Notes: generated by a model from the sequence alone, not told the origin. A stretch of 64,000 bases of DNA from JAPOUP01 sp965201085 (GCA_965201085.1 CBDAVS010000016.1:558001-622000); one strand, 5' to 3'; positions 1 to 9,590 are shown, counted from the stretch's first letter. Program-made: numbers and translations.

Positions 1-249
1 ATATAATAGTGTCTGCCAGAAAACCCCGTGTTTTTCCGGTGATCGGGCCGAATCCGGCGGATTCCGGCTTCACGGGACCCTGGCCGGGCCTGTCGGAGCG
101 CCGCCCGGGGCTTCGACGGGACGGTCGGTGGCGGAACATATGGCGAACATCCGGGCCTCCGCCGGCCCGCGGGCACGCCGGTCCGGGCCCCGCAGCGGCG
201 GGACCTTCCATGGGCCGGTTCACCGGTGGACGCCCCGGTCAGGCGGCGG

Positions 250-1640
250 CGGGGAGCACGGGGCGCTCCCTCTCCTGGAGCATCAGGCCGGGGCGGTGGA
301 CGTTCGCGCCGGCACCGCCAGCGCCACGGCGCCGGCGAAACCCTTCTTTCCGTGGCCGCCGACGCGGTCCAGACCGCGGTGCTCCAGGCTGCTGATGGCC
401 GACCCGCCGGCGGCGTGGGCTCCAGCATCCCGGCAGGCCCCAGCCGGTCCGGGGGGCCGTGCGGACCGCGGTCGAAGCTCACCACCGACAGGTCGGGGAA
501 CCGGGCCCGCGCCTCCGCGCCCATGGGGACCGCCACGTCCACGTCGCTCCCCTCCCACATGACTGAGTGGTGCGGGATGAACCGGTGACGGTCCTCAGGG
601 ACGCGGACCGGAACGCCGGGCTCCACCGGGACCCCGGTCTTTCCCTTCGATATCCAGCGGGTGTGCGGCCCGGATATCGGGTGCACCTTCCCGCGGTGCG
701 GGATCGTCTCTCCCTTCAGGATCCGCCGTCCGGTCAGGTCCGCCCGGGGCCTGACATGTCCGATGAAGCCCCGGATACTGTCCGATGGGCCCGGGATACC
801 CAACATACCGTCGGTCTCCGCGCGGCTGGCCTCCGCCCTGTCCGCCAGCTTCAGGGCGGGCCGGAGCGGCGCCTCCACGTCCCTCGGGCGCGGGTTGGCG
901 AGCCGTGACGTGGCCACCCGGAGGTAGCCTTTCCGGAGCTTTCCGCAAAGGTATTCCTTCCGCCGCCAGCCGGTCGGCCCAGGCCCCCGCAGGCCCGGGA
1001 CACGTCCCGGACCATGCACCGCGCCGCGTCCATCGGCAGGCTGCGGTCGGTCGGATGATGCACGTCGGTCCCGGCCACGAAGGAATGACGGCGGCCGCGC
1101 AACGCGGCGCCAGGCTTTTTTTCCGGCCACCCTGTGGCCCCTCTCCACGACCGTCCTTCCGACCTCGGCGGGAAGCTCCGGCGTGAGGAGCGACACGCTG
1201 TCAACCAGACGCCGGTATTCGTATCCGTTTCCGTCCCCGTCCCATGATCCGTGGCCCGGCCTTCGGCCTTCGCCGGATCGTCCGGTGCCCGTTCGCCAGG
1301 TCCTGAAGCCGGTCGAAATCGCACCCGGGACCATGCCTGACCATGCCGGTCAACGGTTCCATCCCCGGCCCGCCGACCCGGCGGCTCCTTCCGGGCAGCA
1401 CCAGCCGACCCGGAAGCCCGGACAGCCGCTTTCGGGTCCCTTCGTCGCTGCAGGGGTCCTGGAGGCCGGTCAGGATCGCCGGGATGTCGTCCCTCGATCT
1501 GACGGTCGGCCTGATCCTCCTGATGTCGGGGGCGCCGGGTCGCCGCTGGGTGTCGTGGACCCTGCGCATGGGGCCTCCCGGGTGGAGGATTGCCGGATTC
1601 CGCGGCATACCCTGACCGCCATATCCGGTGAATCCTCCCA
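250..1640 (-). pseudogene. Decayed ISNCY-type transposase
   Basis: Pieces of one transposase can be read in order on the minus strand but in different frames. The N-terminal part lies at about 1615-1200 (MRRVHDTQRR, then PGRSRRVGGPGME and DFDRLQDLANGHR). A middle part lies at about 1200-1030 (KKPGAALRGR, then TDVHHPTDRSL). The C-terminal part lies at about 560-290 (MWEGSDVDVAVPM, VVSFDRGPHG, ISSLEHRGLDRV). This order of motifs is the one I know from ISNCY-group transposases. Several frameshifts make the gene non-functional. The very high GC of the stretch produces long spurious open frames on both strands. Element ends were not resolved; the flanks 1-249 and 1641-1800 may still belong to it. 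A shorter relic of the same family lies at 9.37-9.59 kb. Confidence 0.6.
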
Positions 1641-1962
1641 AGGCGGATTCCGTCATTTCCGGAATGCGTCAGCCGATCTCGACCGGGTCGCCTCATTCCG
1701 CCATATCCCCGTGAATTGTACCCATACGAAGTGGACCCTTTCAGTTCGTGCGCGGTTAGGGTCCGAGCCGCGAAATTGTCAATGAATTAGGTCAGGGAAA
1801 CGATATAGAGTCCGCAGCGCCGAAAGGTCCTGAAGGAAAAATCACCCGAGAAGGATTCTCACGATTGCCGAATTCGCGGAGCGAAGGTTTGCAACGCCCG
1901 GGACGGATCCATGCGGGCGCCAAAAGCCCAATCTCAATTTCGAGAATCGCTTGTTGTTCCCG
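1641..1962. other. Gene-free stretch
   Basis: No convincing coding region on either strand. The left part may be the end of the decayed ISNCY element. No tRNA-like fold or clear terminator was seen. Confidence 0.5.
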
Positions 1963-3536
1963 TCATGCGGGTTCGGCCCGTATCTGAAGGATGTTGCGCT
2001 CCTGCCGCCCGCAGACGACAGCGAGAAGATGCACGGACTTTCCGGCGCCCGTGTATCTGTCCGCGTAGCCCCGGTTCCGCATCTGCGCCATCGCCGCGTC
2101 AAGCGCCGCCTCCGCACCGCTATCCCCGTCCACCACCTTGAACTCCAGCACGAAGACCGACCCGCCGGTGTGCACCACCATGTCGGACCGTCCCAGGGCG
2201 GTGGCCTCCTCCACCCGGATATCGGCGATGAGGGAACTCAGGCAGGCGTAGAGAAGCCCCGCGTACCACGCCTCATGGCGGGCCAAGTCCGCCCTGGCGT
2301 ACCACTGGTAGGGGAGCCCCGCGAAGTATGAGCGCAGCAGCGCCGCGAAGCCGCCGAAGTCTCGCGCCTCTAACAGCGCGAGAAGTTCGTGTCTGTCCTC
2401 CGGCGATTCCCGGCCAGCCCGGCCCAGACGGGTAAGGAAGCCGTCGTTCAGGCTGGTGCGTACCTCCAGATTGGGATATCCCAGCCGGTAGAGGGTCCGG
2501 CCCCCCTTCTCACCTCCTCCGTGATGGTCAGGTATCCGCCCTGGAACATAAGCGCCTCGGGGCTCACGTCGTCCACGTCGAACTTCGAGATCAGTGGCCT
2601 TTCCGCCGTCCGGTTCACCAGATCCATGGGGCTTACGGACCTCGCGGTCAGCGTGTCGAACAGGAAGTTCGGAGAGCCGGTCTCATACCAGTACGGCTCG
2701 AACTCGCGCTTCCGGAACAGGAGCAGTACGTCGAAGGGGTTGTAGACCCTCTCGCCCCGCCAACCGTAGCCGTTGTACCATGTCCGGATCTTCCGCCTGT
2801 CGAGGCCCTCCAGCTCGGGCGCGAAGACGGTGTCGATGTCGGCTTCGGTGTATCCGCAGATCGTGGCGTAGCGCGGGTCGAGGCTGATGTCCTCGAGGTT
2901 GTTGAGGCCGGAGAACAGGCTCACCTTCGTGAACATGCTGATGCCGGTGACGAAGGTGAAGCGGACGTGTCTGGCGCAACCCTTGATGGTCCCGTAGAAG
3001 CCGCGCAGGTAGTCCCTGTTGGCCACCGCGGCGTTCGGCCTTTGGAGCGTGTCGAGGATGGGTTTGTCGTATTCATCCACCAGCACCACGACCTCTCGCC
3101 CCGTGGCGCGGTGGAGCCGGCCCAGGACGCTCCGGAGTCGTCTGGGTCCGTTATCGGCGGCGGGGTCGGGATCGAGGCCCAGCTCGCGCTCCACCTCTAC
3201 CAGCTGCCCGATGATTTCCCCTTCGATCTCCGCCGGATTTTCGTAACCACCGTCGAAGCTGAGCCGCAGGACTGGATGGGTGACGGACCAGTCCCAGTCA
3301 CCGTGGATGGTCAGGCCCCGGAACAGCTCCTCGCGTCCCTCGAACAGAGAGCCTATCGTATCTAGCAGCAGGCTCTTGCCGAACCGGCGGGGCCGGGAGA
3401 GGAAATAGTGGCGTCCGCCCTCGATCAGCCGCCGTACGAGGTGTGTCTTGTCGACGTAGTAACAGCCGTCACTGCGAACCGCACCGAAATCCTGGATCCC
3501 GATCGGAAGCCCAAGGCGTCTCATCGCTCTCTCCAC
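1963..3536 (-). pseudogene. AAA-ATPase-like / PD-(D/E)XK protein, frameshifted
   Basis: The N-terminal 350 residues match the AAA-ATPase-like family that precedes a PD-(D/E)XK nuclease domain (DUF1703 type). Visible are YYVDKTHLV near residue 26, a Walker A variant SRPRRFGKSLLLDT near residue 47, and a Walker B-like VVLVDEYDKPI. The C-terminal part in another frame carries the nuclease-like core DMVVHTGGSVFVLEFKV with its E-x-K pair. The frame changes at a run of six C on the plus strand (2501-2506). One more base there would give an uninterrupted protein of about 520 residues through GRTLYRLGYPNLEV and GLPYQWYARADLARHEAW. Family function is unproven; these proteins often occur in variable copy number. 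The lesion could be a real mutation, a slippery tract, or a sequencing error. Confidence 0.8.
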
Positions 3537-3767
3537 TGACGGTCACATGGTAATGAAACCGCGCCACGGTAAATTTCTACCATGAAAGGAACCTGGAACC
3601 AAGGATTATGCCGAAGCATGGACGCATAACAGAACATTGACTGTTTGGATTTGTCCGTAAGAGTGTGATGTGTCTATTGGACAGAAATTCATGGGGACCG
3701 GATGGAAAACCATCGCTGGCAAGTGCGTAAACGAAAGCTGTACCGATCGAACCTTTCCTAGCGAAAC
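3537..3767. other. Gene-free stretch
   Basis: Short spacer between the frameshifted ATPase gene and the potF terminator. No gene or RNA recognised. Confidence 0.5.
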
Positions 3768-3797
3768 AACCGGTCCGGCAGAATAGCCGAACCGGTT
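3768..3797 (-). terminator. Hairpin downstream of potF
   Basis: On the minus strand AACCGGTTCGGC and GCCGGACCGGTT form a 12-bp stem with a single mismatch around a six-base loop (TATTCT). It begins about 10 bp after the ancestral potF stop at 3807-3809. The trailing sequence (GTTTCG) is only weakly T-rich, so termination is plausible but not certain. Its position supports 3807, not 3846, as the original gene end. Confidence 0.5.
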
Positions 3798-3845
3798 GGC
3801 GGAAGTTCACTTCTTGAGATTGGTCCAGATCTGATCGTACACCGC

Positions 3846-4853
3846 CTAGGTTTCCTCGTCGCAGACCTCGATAAAGACAGCGGGACCTGCGCTCGAAGGG
3901 GCATTGGCTTCCGGCAGTGTCGCCAGTTCCGGATCAAGGAAAGGCTCAACGCCTGTCAGACCGGCACCATAGCGGGCGAAATTCGACACGGCCGCGATGT
4001 TCTCAGGCTCCAGCAGAAAATCCATGAACGCTATCGCACTGTCGCGGTTCGGGGCGTCCTTGAGCAGTACGACGTTATCCATCCATGCGACATAGCCCTG
4101 TACCGGGAACGCGTATTTCAGGCTGGCCCTTTCGCTGCGCGCCTTGGCACCAAAGCCGTCATAAATCTGGCCAACCACCGCGTCACCGGAAACCAGAACC
4201 TCTTTGGCGGTGTCGGAGTTGAAGGAGGCCCAGTGACCCTTGGCGTTCTGCAGCATCTCGTTCAGGGCTTTCAGCTGCTCTCGGTCCTGCGAACACTGCG
4301 GAATTCCAAGGTGTAGGGCGGCCATGGCGAGAACTTCGCCCTGACTGTCAAGCATGTTGATCTTTCCGGAAAGCTCCGCCGGCGGATTGAACAGAATGTC
4401 GGTTGTGTCGATGTCTCCGCCGTAGACAGCCGTATCGACCATGAACGATGTCGAACCCCACTGATACGGGATCGAATGCATGCGCCCAGGGTCAAAGCTT
4501 GGGTTCGCCCATTCAGATGAGATGTTACCCTTGTTGGCCAGTTCGCCTTCAGCGACGGCATCAAGCAGCCCTTCGTTCAGCATGATCGAAACCATATAGT
4601 CACCGGGGACGGCGACATCATATGTTCCCAGGCCACCGGCTTTGAGGGAGGCAAGCATCGCCTCGTTGGAATCGTAGGTGTCCATGGTCACCGTGATCCC
4701 GGTTTCCTCGGTGAACTTGTCGAGCAGGTCCTGCGTGATGTACTCAAACCAGTGATAGATGACGAGATTGCCTTCAGCGTTGGCCACCGTCGACCCGAAG
4801 GCTAGCGTCGCGGCCGCTGCGGACGCGGCCGTCGTCCTGATCAGTGATTTCAT
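3846..4853 (-). CDS. potF: Polyamine ABC transporter substrate-binding protein (PotF/PotD-like), amber-truncated
   Basis: Periplasmic binding protein expected to deliver putrescine or spermidine to the permeases encoded upstream. The start at 4853 gives a Sec signal peptide (MKSLIRTTAASAAAATLAFG, cleavage near ANA-EG) and has GGGAG upstream. The mature protein opens with LVIYHWFEYITQDLLDKF and contains YDVAVPGDYMV and YQWGSTSFMVD, typical of PotD/PotF. The frame ends at TAG (3846-3848) after CDEET, but continues beyond as AVYDQIWTNLKK to TGA at 3807. That is the usual C-terminal helix of the family, where Gln (CAG) would stand at the amber position. The product lacks about 13 residues and may still fold. 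It is last in the operon, after a spacer of about 340 bp. Confidence 0.88.
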   Translation of the reverse strand: MKSLIRTTAASAAAATLAFGSTVANAEGNLVIYHWFEYITQDLLDKFTEETGITVTMDTYDSNEAMLASLKAGGLGTYDVAVPGDYMVSIMLNEGLLDAVAEGELANKGNISSEWANPSFDPGRMHSIPYQWGSTSFMVDTAVYGGDIDTTDILFNPPAELSGKINMLDSQGEVLAMAALHLGIPQCSQDREQLKALNEMLQNAKGHWASFNSDTAKEVLVSGDAVVGQIYDGFGAKARSERASLKYAFPVQGYVAWMDNVVLLKDAPNRDSAIAFMDFLLEPENIAAVSNFARYGAGLTGVEPFLDPELATLPEANAPSSAGPAVFIEVCDEET

Positions 4854-5192
4854 GGGGGGCTCCCTCTTTGTTGGCTTGTAATTGTCCACTTGGCTAGCAC
4901 ACCTGATGCAATCCGACAAACCATTCCGACAGCTGGCGATTGCCGGATCTGAGAAATGGAGATGAAGGAAACGCTCAGACCGCGCGGCGCACTGTGGAAA
5001 GCTACGGTTCGAGATCCGGGCCGCCGTAGCGAAGCCGGACGGAAGATCTCCGAAGCGGCCGATATCGTCGGGCTTCCCTGATCCGCAAGGGATCCGCCCC
5101 ATCCAATTCCCATGAACCGCCTGAAGCGGTGGCGCTGCCGATATCGGGTAAGCCAAACCAACGGCGAATAGATGAAATGGAAGTCGTCGGCC
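4854..5192. other. Spacer between potI and potF
   Basis: About 340 bp without a credible gene, unusually long inside an otherwise overlapping operon. It may hold a separate promoter for the binding protein, which is normally needed in excess over the membrane parts; no clear promoter motif was identified. Confidence 0.4.
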
Positions 5193-6011
5193 TCAGCGAT
5201 CTGTCGCTGAAGGAGCCCGAGCCCTGCCGATGAGGTAACTTATGGTAACCATTATTGCCGAAAAGATCAGCAGCATGGTGGAAATCGCCATTATATTCGG
5301 CTTGATGCCCTGTTTCACCGCTCCGAAAATCGCTGTCGGTAAAGTTTCGACCCCGGCGCCCTTCACAAAATTCGTGATGATGAAATCATCCAGCGAAACA
5401 ATGAAGGCGAGCAGAAAACCCGAAATTATCCCCGGAAGCATCATCGGCAGAAGCACCCGACGGAAAGCCTGGACCTTGCTGGCGTATAGATCCATGGCCG
5501 CCTGTTCGAACGTATCCCCTATTCCCTGCATTCGGGCCTGGATGGGAAGGTAGGCGAACGGAATGCAGAACGCTATATGAGCGACGAGTATCGTCAGATA
5601 GCCGCGGGTGAAACCGATGGAATTGAAGAAAATGAGCGTCGCTATGGCGGTTACGATTTCCGGCACCATCAGCGGCAGCGAAATCAATCCAAGCGATACC
5701 GTGCGCATACGGAATCTGCCGCCACGGATGATCGCCGTGGCCGCCGAGGTCGCGATGGCGGTCGATACGGTTGCCGCGACCAGCGCGATAGTGAAGGAAT
5801 TTATGGTCGCCTGCCTGAATTTCCCGCTCTCCGGACCGGTGAAGACATCCACATACCATTGCAGTGAAACACCTTCCCAGACCGTGATCGAGCGTGAGGC
5901 GTTGAATGAATAGACCGTTACGACCACAAGCGGAGCGTACAGGATGGCCAGACAAATGAATGTGATGGCCCTGAAACCGGAATAGCTGCGTATGTCGGAT
6001 CGGGAGGCCAT
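5193..6011 (-). CDS. potI: Polyamine ABC transporter permease (PotI/PotC-like)
   Basis: Inner-membrane permease, 272 residues, with about six hydrophobic helices. The EAA loop that contacts the ATPase is visible as EQAAMDLYASKVQAFRRVLL followed by PMMLPGI. The TM stretch LPLMVPEIVTAIATLIFF and the motif SLDDFIITNFVKGAG are characteristic of the PotC/PotI subfamily. The ATG at 6011 directly follows the potH stop (TAG 6012-6014), so the two are translationally coupled. It should form the heterodimeric channel with PotH. Confidence 0.9.
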   Translation of the reverse strand: MASRSDIRSYSGFRAITFICLAILYAPLVVVTVYSFNASRSITVWEGVSLQWYVDVFTGPESGKFRQATINSFTIALVAATVSTAIATSAATAIIRGGRFRMRTVSLGLISLPLMVPEIVTAIATLIFFNSIGFTRGYLTILVAHIAFCIPFAYLPIQARMQGIGDTFEQAAMDLYASKVQAFRRVLLPMMLPGIISGFLLAFIVSLDDFIITNFVKGAGVETLPTAIFGAVKQGIKPNIMAISTMLLIFSAIMVTISYLIGRARAPSATDR

Positions 6012-6941
6012 CTATGCGCGTTCCCGACCCGCCTTCGCCTGCTGGCGGGCGAACGCGAACAGGATCAGTAGCACCATGGTCAGCAGGATCATCGAGGCCG
6101 CGGCGCCGAACGGCCAATTGCCGGCGCTGCCCTTGAACTGCTCTTCGATGAGACTGCCGATCATGAAATTCTTCGCGCCACCCAGCAGGTCCGGCGCAAG
6201 GAACGCGCCCAGAGAAGGAACGAAAACAAGAATGCAGCCGGCGACAATGCCGGGGAGAACGGCGGGAATCAGTATCCGGTGAAGTGTCACCCATTTCGAG
6301 GCGTAAAGATCGGCGGCCGCCTCCGAAAGCGCGAAGTTGTAGCGCTCGACGGCCGCGTAGATCGGCAGAACCATGAACGGCAGATACGAATAGAACAGAC
6401 CGATCTGAACGGCGAGATTGGTGTTGATGATGCTTAGCGGTTCGTTAACGATGCCTGTCCATGCGAGGAAATCGTTCAGCGGCCCCTGGTCCCGAAGCAG
6501 GAATTTCATCGATACCGTACGGATCAGAAGATTGACCCAGTAAGGAACGGTTACCAGAAAAAGCCAGATCGCACGGGTGTTTTCCGGTCGCGTGGCTATG
6601 AAATACGCTGTCGGGAATCCAATCGCGAGAGAAAGAAGGGTGGCTGCCCCGGCCTGCCAGATCGAACGCCAGAATATCGTGATGTAGGTCCATTCGATGG
6701 TCGGCGGTTCATCGCCGAACAGACCACGATCGAAGAAGAACTGGTCATAGGCCGCAAGCGTGAAATCCCATATGACTCCGCCGCGGAATTCCTTGGTAAG
6801 GAACGAGTAGACCAGCATCGTTCCAACCGGAACCAGAACGAAGATCCCCAGAACAGCCCAAGACGGCAGCAGTAGCCATGTCCGAGCTTCCCGATAGGTC
6901 TCTGAGCTGGCTGTTCCGCCGTCTGCGGTGCCCAAAGCCAT
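6012..6941 (-). CDS. potH: Polyamine ABC transporter permease (PotH/PotB-like)
   Basis: Inner-membrane permease of 309 residues, partner of PotI. An N-terminal helix (LLLPSWAVLGIFVLVPVG) is followed by a periplasmic loop and five further helices. The EAA loop reads SEAAADLYASKWVTLHRIL, then IPAVLPGIVAG. VPYWVNLLIRT and FVPSLGAFLAPDLLGG are PotB/PotH-type motifs. The ATG at 6941 shares one base with the potG stop (TGATG), which decides the start over an adjacent TTG and indicates translational coupling. Confidence 0.9.
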   Translation of the reverse strand: MALGTADGGTASSETYREARTWLLLPSWAVLGIFVLVPVGTMLVYSFLTKEFRGGVIWDFTLAAYDQFFFDRGLFGDEPPTIEWTYITIFWRSIWQAGAATLLSLAIGFPTAYFIATRPENTRAIWLFLVTVPYWVNLLIRTVSMKFLLRDQGPLNDFLAWTGIVNEPLSIINTNLAVQIGLFYSYLPFMVLPIYAAVERYNFALSEAAADLYASKWVTLHRILIPAVLPGIVAGCILVFVPSLGAFLAPDLLGGAKNFMIGSLIEEQFKGSAGNWPFGAAASMILLTMVLLILFAFARQQAKAGRERA

Positions 6942-8029
6942 CAATCTGCCAGCAGGCGCGCCGCGCCCGGTTCGATATCGATGAACACCTCTGTGCCCGG
7001 TTCAAAAGTCATTGTCCTGCCATGGTCGGAGTTCTGGGTGCGAACTGTAAGTGCCATTTCGTCGGTGAGACTGACGGTGGTCTGGATATCCGTTCCGACA
7101 AAGACGTTTTCCCGAACCGTACCGCGGAAATTTCCCTCATCGCTTTCATCAAGGCGGAGTCTCATCCTTTCAGGACGGATCGACAGATGGACCTCCGCAC
7201 CTACGCCGATTCCTTCAACGAGCTCGCAGGACAGCCTCAACCCGTTGCCGAACCGGCAGAACGCGCATTTGCCGTCAATTGCGTCCACATGAACCTCCAG
7301 CAGGTTGGTCTCTCCAATAAAATCCGCGACAAATCTGTTATGCGGGCGCTCGTAGACGGCACGGGCCACCCCCAGCTGCTGCAGACTGCCGGCCGACATC
7401 ACCGCGATCCGGTCGGACATGGTCAGCGCCTCTTCCTGATCGTGGGTGACAAAGATGAAAGTGATACCGGTTTCGCGTTGAATCGCTTTCAGCTCGGTTC
7501 GCATGGCCTGTCGAAGCTTGAGATCGAGCGCCGAAAGAGGCTCGTCAAGCAACAGTACTTTGGGTTTGGGTGCCAGGGCACGGGCGAGCGCAACACGCTG
7601 CTGCTGGCCACCGGAAAGCTGGAATGGCCTGCGGTGAGCGAACGGGCTGAGCCGGACTAGCTCTAGCATCGCGCCTGCATGCCGTCGGGCATCGGATTTC
7701 GAACCACCAAGCATTTCCAGTCCGAACATGACGTTTTCCTCGACCGTCATATGCGGAAACAGGGCGTAATTCTGGAACACGGTGTTCACCGGACGCCGGT
7801 TGGGCGGGAGAGTCTCGATTTCGTCCCCGAACAGGAAGATTCCGCCCTCCGTCACGTCCTCAAAGCCCGCGATCAAACGAAGGAGAGTTGTCTTCCCGCA
7901 GCCCGAGGGGCCAAGAAGCGTAAAGAATTCATTGTCCTTGATCGACATGGTGATTCCGTCAAGCGCCGTGAATCCACCGAAGCGTTTGACCACGTTGAGA
8001 ACGTCTATCGCGTTCGATGCCTCCGGCAT
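6941..8029 (-). CDS. potG: Polyamine ABC transporter ATP-binding protein (PotG/PotA-like)
   Basis: Cytoplasmic ATPase of 362 residues that powers polyamine import. Walker A GPSGCGKTT lies at residues 40-48, the signature LSGGQQQRVALARAL follows, and Walker B is VLLLDEPLSALD with the H-loop in FVTHDQEEAL. A C-terminal TOBE-type domain (HLSIRPERMRLR onward) is typical of PotA/PotG. The start at 8029 (MPEASNAIDV) has AGGA upstream and fits family length; an extended upstream frame has no support. It is the first gene of potG-potH-potI-potF. Confidence 0.92.
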   Translation of the reverse strand: MPEASNAIDVLNVVKRFGGFTALDGITMSIKDNEFFTLLGPSGCGKTTLLRLIAGFEDVTEGGIFLFGDEIETLPPNRRPVNTVFQNYALFPHMTVEENVMFGLEMLGGSKSDARRHAGAMLELVRLSPFAHRRPFQLSGGQQQRVALARALAPKPKVLLLDEPLSALDLKLRQAMRTELKAIQRETGITFIFVTHDQEEALTMSDRIAVMSAGSLQQLGVARAVYERPHNRFVADFIGETNLLEVHVDAIDGKCAFCRFGNGLRLSCELVEGIGVGAEVHLSIRPERMRLRLDESDEGNFRGTVRENVFVGTDIQTTVSLTDEMALTVRTQNSDHGRTMTFEPGTEVFIDIEPGAARLLAD

Positions 8030-8662
8030 GTCCTGCTCACCACCGATGCAGCCCCATCCAAGCCGATTTCTTACCAAAGCATCCGCCGCTGTCCAACTGC
8101 CTGAAAGCACGGGTCAAACGTTCATCATGCGGCGTTTGCGTCACTCACACGTCCGGTAGAACAATGATCGGGAAGCGAACCATGGATTCCTCACAGGCGA
8201 AACCCAGCGCGGGCACGCCGAAAACGTAGCTCCGGAGTTTCCGACGAACGGAGCAAGGGAGGTGGGCGAAAACCTTTGAGCGGCCGTGCGTGGTCCACCT
8301 CGCGAAAAATCCTGTCCAGTCGAAGACCGCGAACAGGATCGGATAGCGAGGAGCCTGACACCTTACCGCTGCCCGACAACGCCATGTGGAGGCAGCCTGT
8401 TGGGGTTCTGAAAGCACGTGACAGCCGCGCTCCCCATCCCTGCGTCCCGGGAGAAAGGATCGGCTCTACGCACACTATCCCGAAATGTCAGGAAATCGCG
8501 CTTCGCGGCGAATGGAGGTACATCAGGTCAAGGGAATGCGAGAGACTCACCGGAAGGAGAAACATGGACGGCGAGAGCCATAGGTTTCCGGTGCATCTCA
8601 TACTTTCCGATTCTTGTGATGAGGATCAGCTTGCCCCCACTTCGGATCGGCGCCGGGCGATT
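8030..8662. other. Gene-free stretch upstream of the pot operon
   Basis: About 630 bp between potG and the FitAB operator with no recognisable gene on either strand. It must hold the pot operon promoter (minus strand). Open frames here have no family resemblance I can identify. Confidence 0.45.
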
Positions 8663-8690
8663 GATATCATTCCTATATCGGCGATATCAT
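8663..8690 (+). promoter_or_regulatory. Candidate FitA operator (paired GATATCAT)
   Basis: Two GATATCAT copies, at 8663-8670 and 8683-8690, are spaced exactly 20 bp apart, about two helical turns, and each contains the palindrome GATATC. They lie immediately upstream of the antitoxin ribosome-binding site. RHH antitoxins of the FitA group bind repeated palindromic half-sites in their own promoter, so autoregulation is a reasonable inference. Confidence 0.5.
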
Positions 8691-8709
8691 GGTCCAAAGG
8701 AGAGAGCCT

Positions 8710-8943
8710 ATGCCCCATATCGTCGTGCGCCAAATTCCAGAGGAAGTTCATTTTGCGTTGAAGGCTCGCGCCAGACGAGAGGTAAGAAGCGCTGAGTCCG
8801 TTGCCCGTGACATCCTGCGGGATGCTCTGGTGCCGAGCGGGAGTCTTGGCTTTGGCCGTCGCCTTGCCGCTGTGTGGACCGATGCGGAGGGGGCTGAACT
8901 CGACATCGAGCGTGAACCTTACGAGCTTGCTGGGCTCGAATGA
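8710..8943 (+). CDS. FitA-like ribbon-helix-helix antitoxin
   Basis: 77 residues. The N-terminus HIVVRQIPEEVHFALKARAR is the beta-strand and first helix of a FitA/Arc-type ribbon-helix-helix DNA-binding fold, followed by SAESVARDILRDAL. The acidic C-terminal tail should wrap the toxin. The start at 8710 is preceded by AAAGGAGAG at good spacing. Its stop overlaps the toxin start by four bases (ATGA), the usual arrangement of a type II toxin-antitoxin operon. It probably represses its own operon as a complex with the toxin. Confidence 0.85.
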   Translation: MPHIVVRQIPEEVHFALKARARREVRSAESVARDILRDALVPSGSLGFGRRLAAVWTDAEGAELDIEREPYELAGLE

Positions 8944-9362
8944 TCATTATCGATACAAACGTGGTCTCCGAGGTCATGAGAAAGCAGCCGGCAGAGGCCG
9001 TTCTGGCCTTTCTCGACAGGCATCCCGAAGACACGTTTCACGTTTCAGCGATCACTGTTGCAGAGATCTGTGGCGGCGTTCACGGAAAGGTCGATCCGGC
9101 GCAGCGCGACGATCTTTCCGAGCGCGCAGGGATCAGTTTCAGGATGTTCCGAGGGCGGGTCATGCCGTTCGACGAGATTGCTGCCGTTCATTTCGGGAAG
9201 ATCATTGGTTCGGCAAAGCTGCGTGGTGAGAAAATCCATTCCCCGGACGGTGCCAACGCAGCCAGCGCAAAGACCTACGGTGCGACCGTTGCCACTCGGG
9301 ACGTCAGGCCTTTTGAGCAGGCGGGACTCGATGTTATCAACCCATGGGACAGCCCGGAGTGA
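8940..9362 (+). CDS. VapC/FitB-type PIN-domain toxin
   Basis: 140-residue PIN domain, a predicted Mg-dependent ribonuclease. Acidic active-site residues are visible: Asp5 in IIIDTNVVSE, Glu in TVAEICGG near residue 43, and Asp in HSPDGANAASAKTYGATVATRD. The C-terminus AGLDVINPWD is typical of the FitB subgroup. Length and motif spacing are normal, so the toxin looks intact. It is coupled to the antitoxin upstream. Confidence 0.88.
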   Translation: MIIIDTNVVSEVMRKQPAEAVLAFLDRHPEDTFHVSAITVAEICGGVHGKVDPAQRDDLSERAGISFRMFRGRVMPFDEIAAVHFGKIIGSAKLRGEKIHSPDGANAASAKTYGATVATRDVRPFEQAGLDVINPWDSPE

Positions 9363-9369
9363 CACTGGC

Positions 9370-9590
9370 CATCCCTTACCGACGGCGCATCCCCGGACTT
9401 CTATCAGGCCACCCGTGGCTCCTTTCGATGACCATCTTTCCGACCTCCGCCAAAAGCTCCAGGGTGAGGAGCGACACGTTGTCCACCAGCCGTTGATATT
9501 CGAAGCCATCCGGCCTCGCTGTCGGATATCACCCGCGTGCGGACACCGTACGGCAACCGGATTCAAAGTCAGCACTGTCTGCGGATCAGG
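9370..9590 (-). pseudogene. ISNCY transposase relic
   Basis: A short stretch homologous by eye to 1090-1250 in this window: both contain the sequence GAGGAGCGACACG flanked by matching blocks, and both encode fragments resembling the transposase middle section (VDNVSLLTLELLAEVGK-like residues, out of frame). Only this internal fragment survives. It lies between the toxin gene and argE. Confidence 0.5.

Noticed and set aside
1..1790. Several overlapping long open frames on both strands in the first 1.8 kb
   Set aside because: Their composition is GC-driven and they contradict one another; the only family-level similarity is to a broken transposase on the minus strand.
3846..3848. Possible TAG recoding (for example pyrrolysine) in potF, given a methylamine-type dehydrogenase nearby
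   Set aside because: The codon sits at a position where relatives have Gln, and other genes here (parB, potH, the VWA-like gene) end with ordinary TAG stops. The nearby dehydrogenase is a flavoprotein, not a pyrrolysine methyltransferase.
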